A stretch of DNA of 64,000 nt from Chitinophagaceae bacterium (GTDB lineage: Bacteria; Bacteroidota; Bacteroidia; Chitinophagales; Chitinophagaceae): NCBI GenBank assembly GCA_019638625.1, contig JAHBTK010000004.1, forward strand, positions 1 to 64,000, written 5' to 3'. Position 1 is the stretch's first letter. The number at the start of each line of letters is the position of its first letter. The position numbers were made by a program, and so were the translations under genes. Positions 62,670-64,000 of the stretch are shown in pieces. A model generated the notes under the pieces. The model ran no database searches and was not told where the DNA came from. It saw nothing but the letters and a program-made list of their open reading frames with translations.

Positions 62670-64000
62670 TTATTTAGGATCCAATGCCTGTTTTATCCTG
62701 TCCTGCAGGTCCAGCAGGTGTGCTTTTGTTGATACATTGGCTGTGGCAGCAGCAGCGCTTCTTATTTCAGCTTCGAGTGTGCGTAACTGATGCTTTATAG
62801 CAGAAATACCATCCTGATATTTATTAAGGCTGGTCTGTCCCAAAGAAAAACTGCCCGCAGCCGGTTGTGGTTGTTCCTTAAGCAAGGTGATCAACCGGTC
62901 CACAAATATCTTTTGCAACTGCCGCCTGTAGATATCGATTGATGCCCTGGCAGGCAACTCACTGAAAACGCTTCTGCGAAGCTCTGTCAGCAGTTCATTT
63001 ACCGTGTAAGCTTTTGCAGGTTCCTCTGCTTCAAAACGGATAAGATTTTGTAAGGTGGACGCACTCAGTAAACCTGTCAGTGCCCGGTTTTGAAGGGTGG
63101 CAACAACCGATTGCGGGGTTTGGCCCGTTAGTTCGGTAATATTCTGGCGGATTACCCATACCGGCGTTTTGAACACATTTTCCTGTATCCAGTTGACAGC
63201 TCTTTTTTGCGTGGACTTATCAGTAAACACATATACGGCGCCTTCCTGTTCGGCTCTCTTGGGTGTCCGCTCTACACCGCCTACGTTAGCCGCCACATGG
63301 CCTATATACCGCGCAAATTGTCCTGTAACCTGTCCATACAATTCTCCCAAGGAACTGTGGTCTTTATTATCCTCCTTCGCCCATTTGGGTATGTCTGCAA
63401 TTATTCTTTTCAGGTTCCTGATACCATAATCGCTGGCCTTCATCGCGTCATCGCCAAGATCTTCGGTCTGGCTCCGGGGATCTCCCCTGTTGCCTTCGCC
63501 ATCGCCCCACCATAAACGTTTATCGGCTGACAGCTTTTCAATGGTCCACTTATTCAACACCGCCACCTCCTCATCCGGGTTGGATATTTCGGGAAACCAA
63601 CGATACCCCCATTCGATAGCCCATTTATCATAGTCACCCACCCTGGGAAATAATCCTTTCCTGGAAATATTATCTTCCGGCTGCGCCACATAGTTAAACC
63701 GGGCATAGTCCATTATGGAAGGTGTATGACCATTTGCTTCCACCCAGGCTTTGTCTCTCAGCTTCTCTACCGGCACGGTTGAAGAAGACCCGAAGTTATG
63801 CCTTAACCCAAGCGTATGCCCTATTTCATGAGCGCTTACAAACCGGATCAACTCTCCCATTAATTCATCGTCAAATTTCAGCTTGCGGGCGGCGGAATCA
63901 ATGGTTGCCGTTTGTATCATATACCAGTTGCGAAGAAGGTTCATCACATTGTGATACCAGTTTACATGGCTCTCCATAATTTCTCCACTTCTGGGATCAT
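62670..64000 (-). CDS. zinc-dependent metalloprotease, C-terminal part (runs off window)
   Basis: The last 440 or so residues of a large secreted zinc metalloprotease of the DUF5117/DUF4953-type group common in Bacteroidota. The frame is open to the window edge (DPRSGEI precedes MESHVNW), so the true start is outside. The metzincin-like motif HEIGHTLGLRHNFGSS has the three zinc ligands and catalytic Glu, followed by PSIMDYARFNYVAQ, the Met-turn region. A helical C-terminal domain follows (VNELLTELRRSVFSELPARA, QLRTLEAEIRSAAAATANVS). Length from the motif to the end is normal for the group. A terminator follows. Confidence 0.92.
   Translation of the reverse strand, partial: DPRSGEIMESHVNWYHNVMNLLRNWYMIQTATIDSAARKLKFDDELMGELIRFVSAHEIGHTLGLRHNFGSSSTVPVEKLRDKAWVEANGHTPSIMDYARFNYVAQPEDNISRKGLFPRVGDYDKWAIEWGYRWFPEISNPDEEVAVLNKWTIEKLSADKRLWWGDGEGNRGDPRSQTEDLGDDAMKASDYGIRNLKRIIADIPKWAKEDNKDHSSLGELYGQVTGQFARYIGHVAANVGGVERTPKRAEQEGAVYVFTDKSTQKRAVNWIQENVFKTPVWVIRQNITELTGQTPQSVVATLQNRALTGLLSASTLQNLIRFEAEEPAKAYTVNELLTELRRSVFSELPARASIDIYRRQLQKIFVDRLITLLKEQPQPAAGSFSLGQTSLNKYQDGISAIKHQLRTLEAEIRSAAAATANVSTKAHLLDLQDRIKQALDPK

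Overview
This window comes from a Bacteroidota chromosome, most likely Chitinophagaceae or a close relative. The evidence is two complete SusC/SusD loci with FecI-type sigma and FecR-type anti-sigma genes in front, STN-domain TonB-dependent transporters, many secreted glycoside-hydrolase-like proteins, and small families typical of this phylum. No rRNA, tRNA, CRISPR array or intact insertion sequence was seen. The right edge cuts a metalloprotease gene.

Left part (0.1-16.3 kb), nearly all on the minus strand: a HicAB toxin-antitoxin pair with its operator, then a decaying polysaccharide-utilisation locus (PUL 1). In transcription order PUL 1 is ECF sigma, FecR, SusC, SusD, a 979-aa secreted enzyme-like protein, a GH95 alpha-fucosidase split by one amber codon, a headless alpha/beta hydrolase, a ThuA-domain protein and a GH71/99-like fragment. 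The transporter half looks intact while several hydrolases are broken.

Middle part (16.5-33.7 kb): a stress and signalling neighbourhood. It has an NtrC-type sigma-54 activator with a histidine kinase and a single-domain response regulator, two sigma-54-like -24/-12 sites, two four-helix-bundle proteins, a DUF4142 lipoprotein, two very small hydrophobic proteins, an outer-membrane barrel, an esterase, a PQQ dehydrogenase with an inserted cytochrome c, and oxygen-independent coproporphyrinogen oxidase. Between these lie scars: a CinA/SDR chimera, a ferritin-like (DUF892) pseudogene and a TPP riboswitch with its terminator but no thiamin gene behind it.

Right part (33.7-64 kb): an AT-rich AbiE toxin-antitoxin module with a perfect operator palindrome, a class II (B12-dependent) ribonucleotide reductase, and a TonB receptor with a Cys-rich partner. 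Then comes a second, better preserved locus (PUL 2) for amino-sugar glycans: sigma, FecR, SusC, SusD, GH20 hexosaminidase, MurQ etherase and two large glycosidase-like proteins. A divergent operon adds a ROK-family kinase, an MFS transporter, a SIS-domain protein, a DeoR-type regulator and a lipoprotein cyclophilin. Together these suggest capture of N-acetylhexosamine or MurNAc-containing glycan, periplasmic trimming, uptake of the monosaccharide, phosphorylation, ether cleavage and entry into amino-sugar metabolism. Both PULs share a conserved structured leader just upstream of susC.
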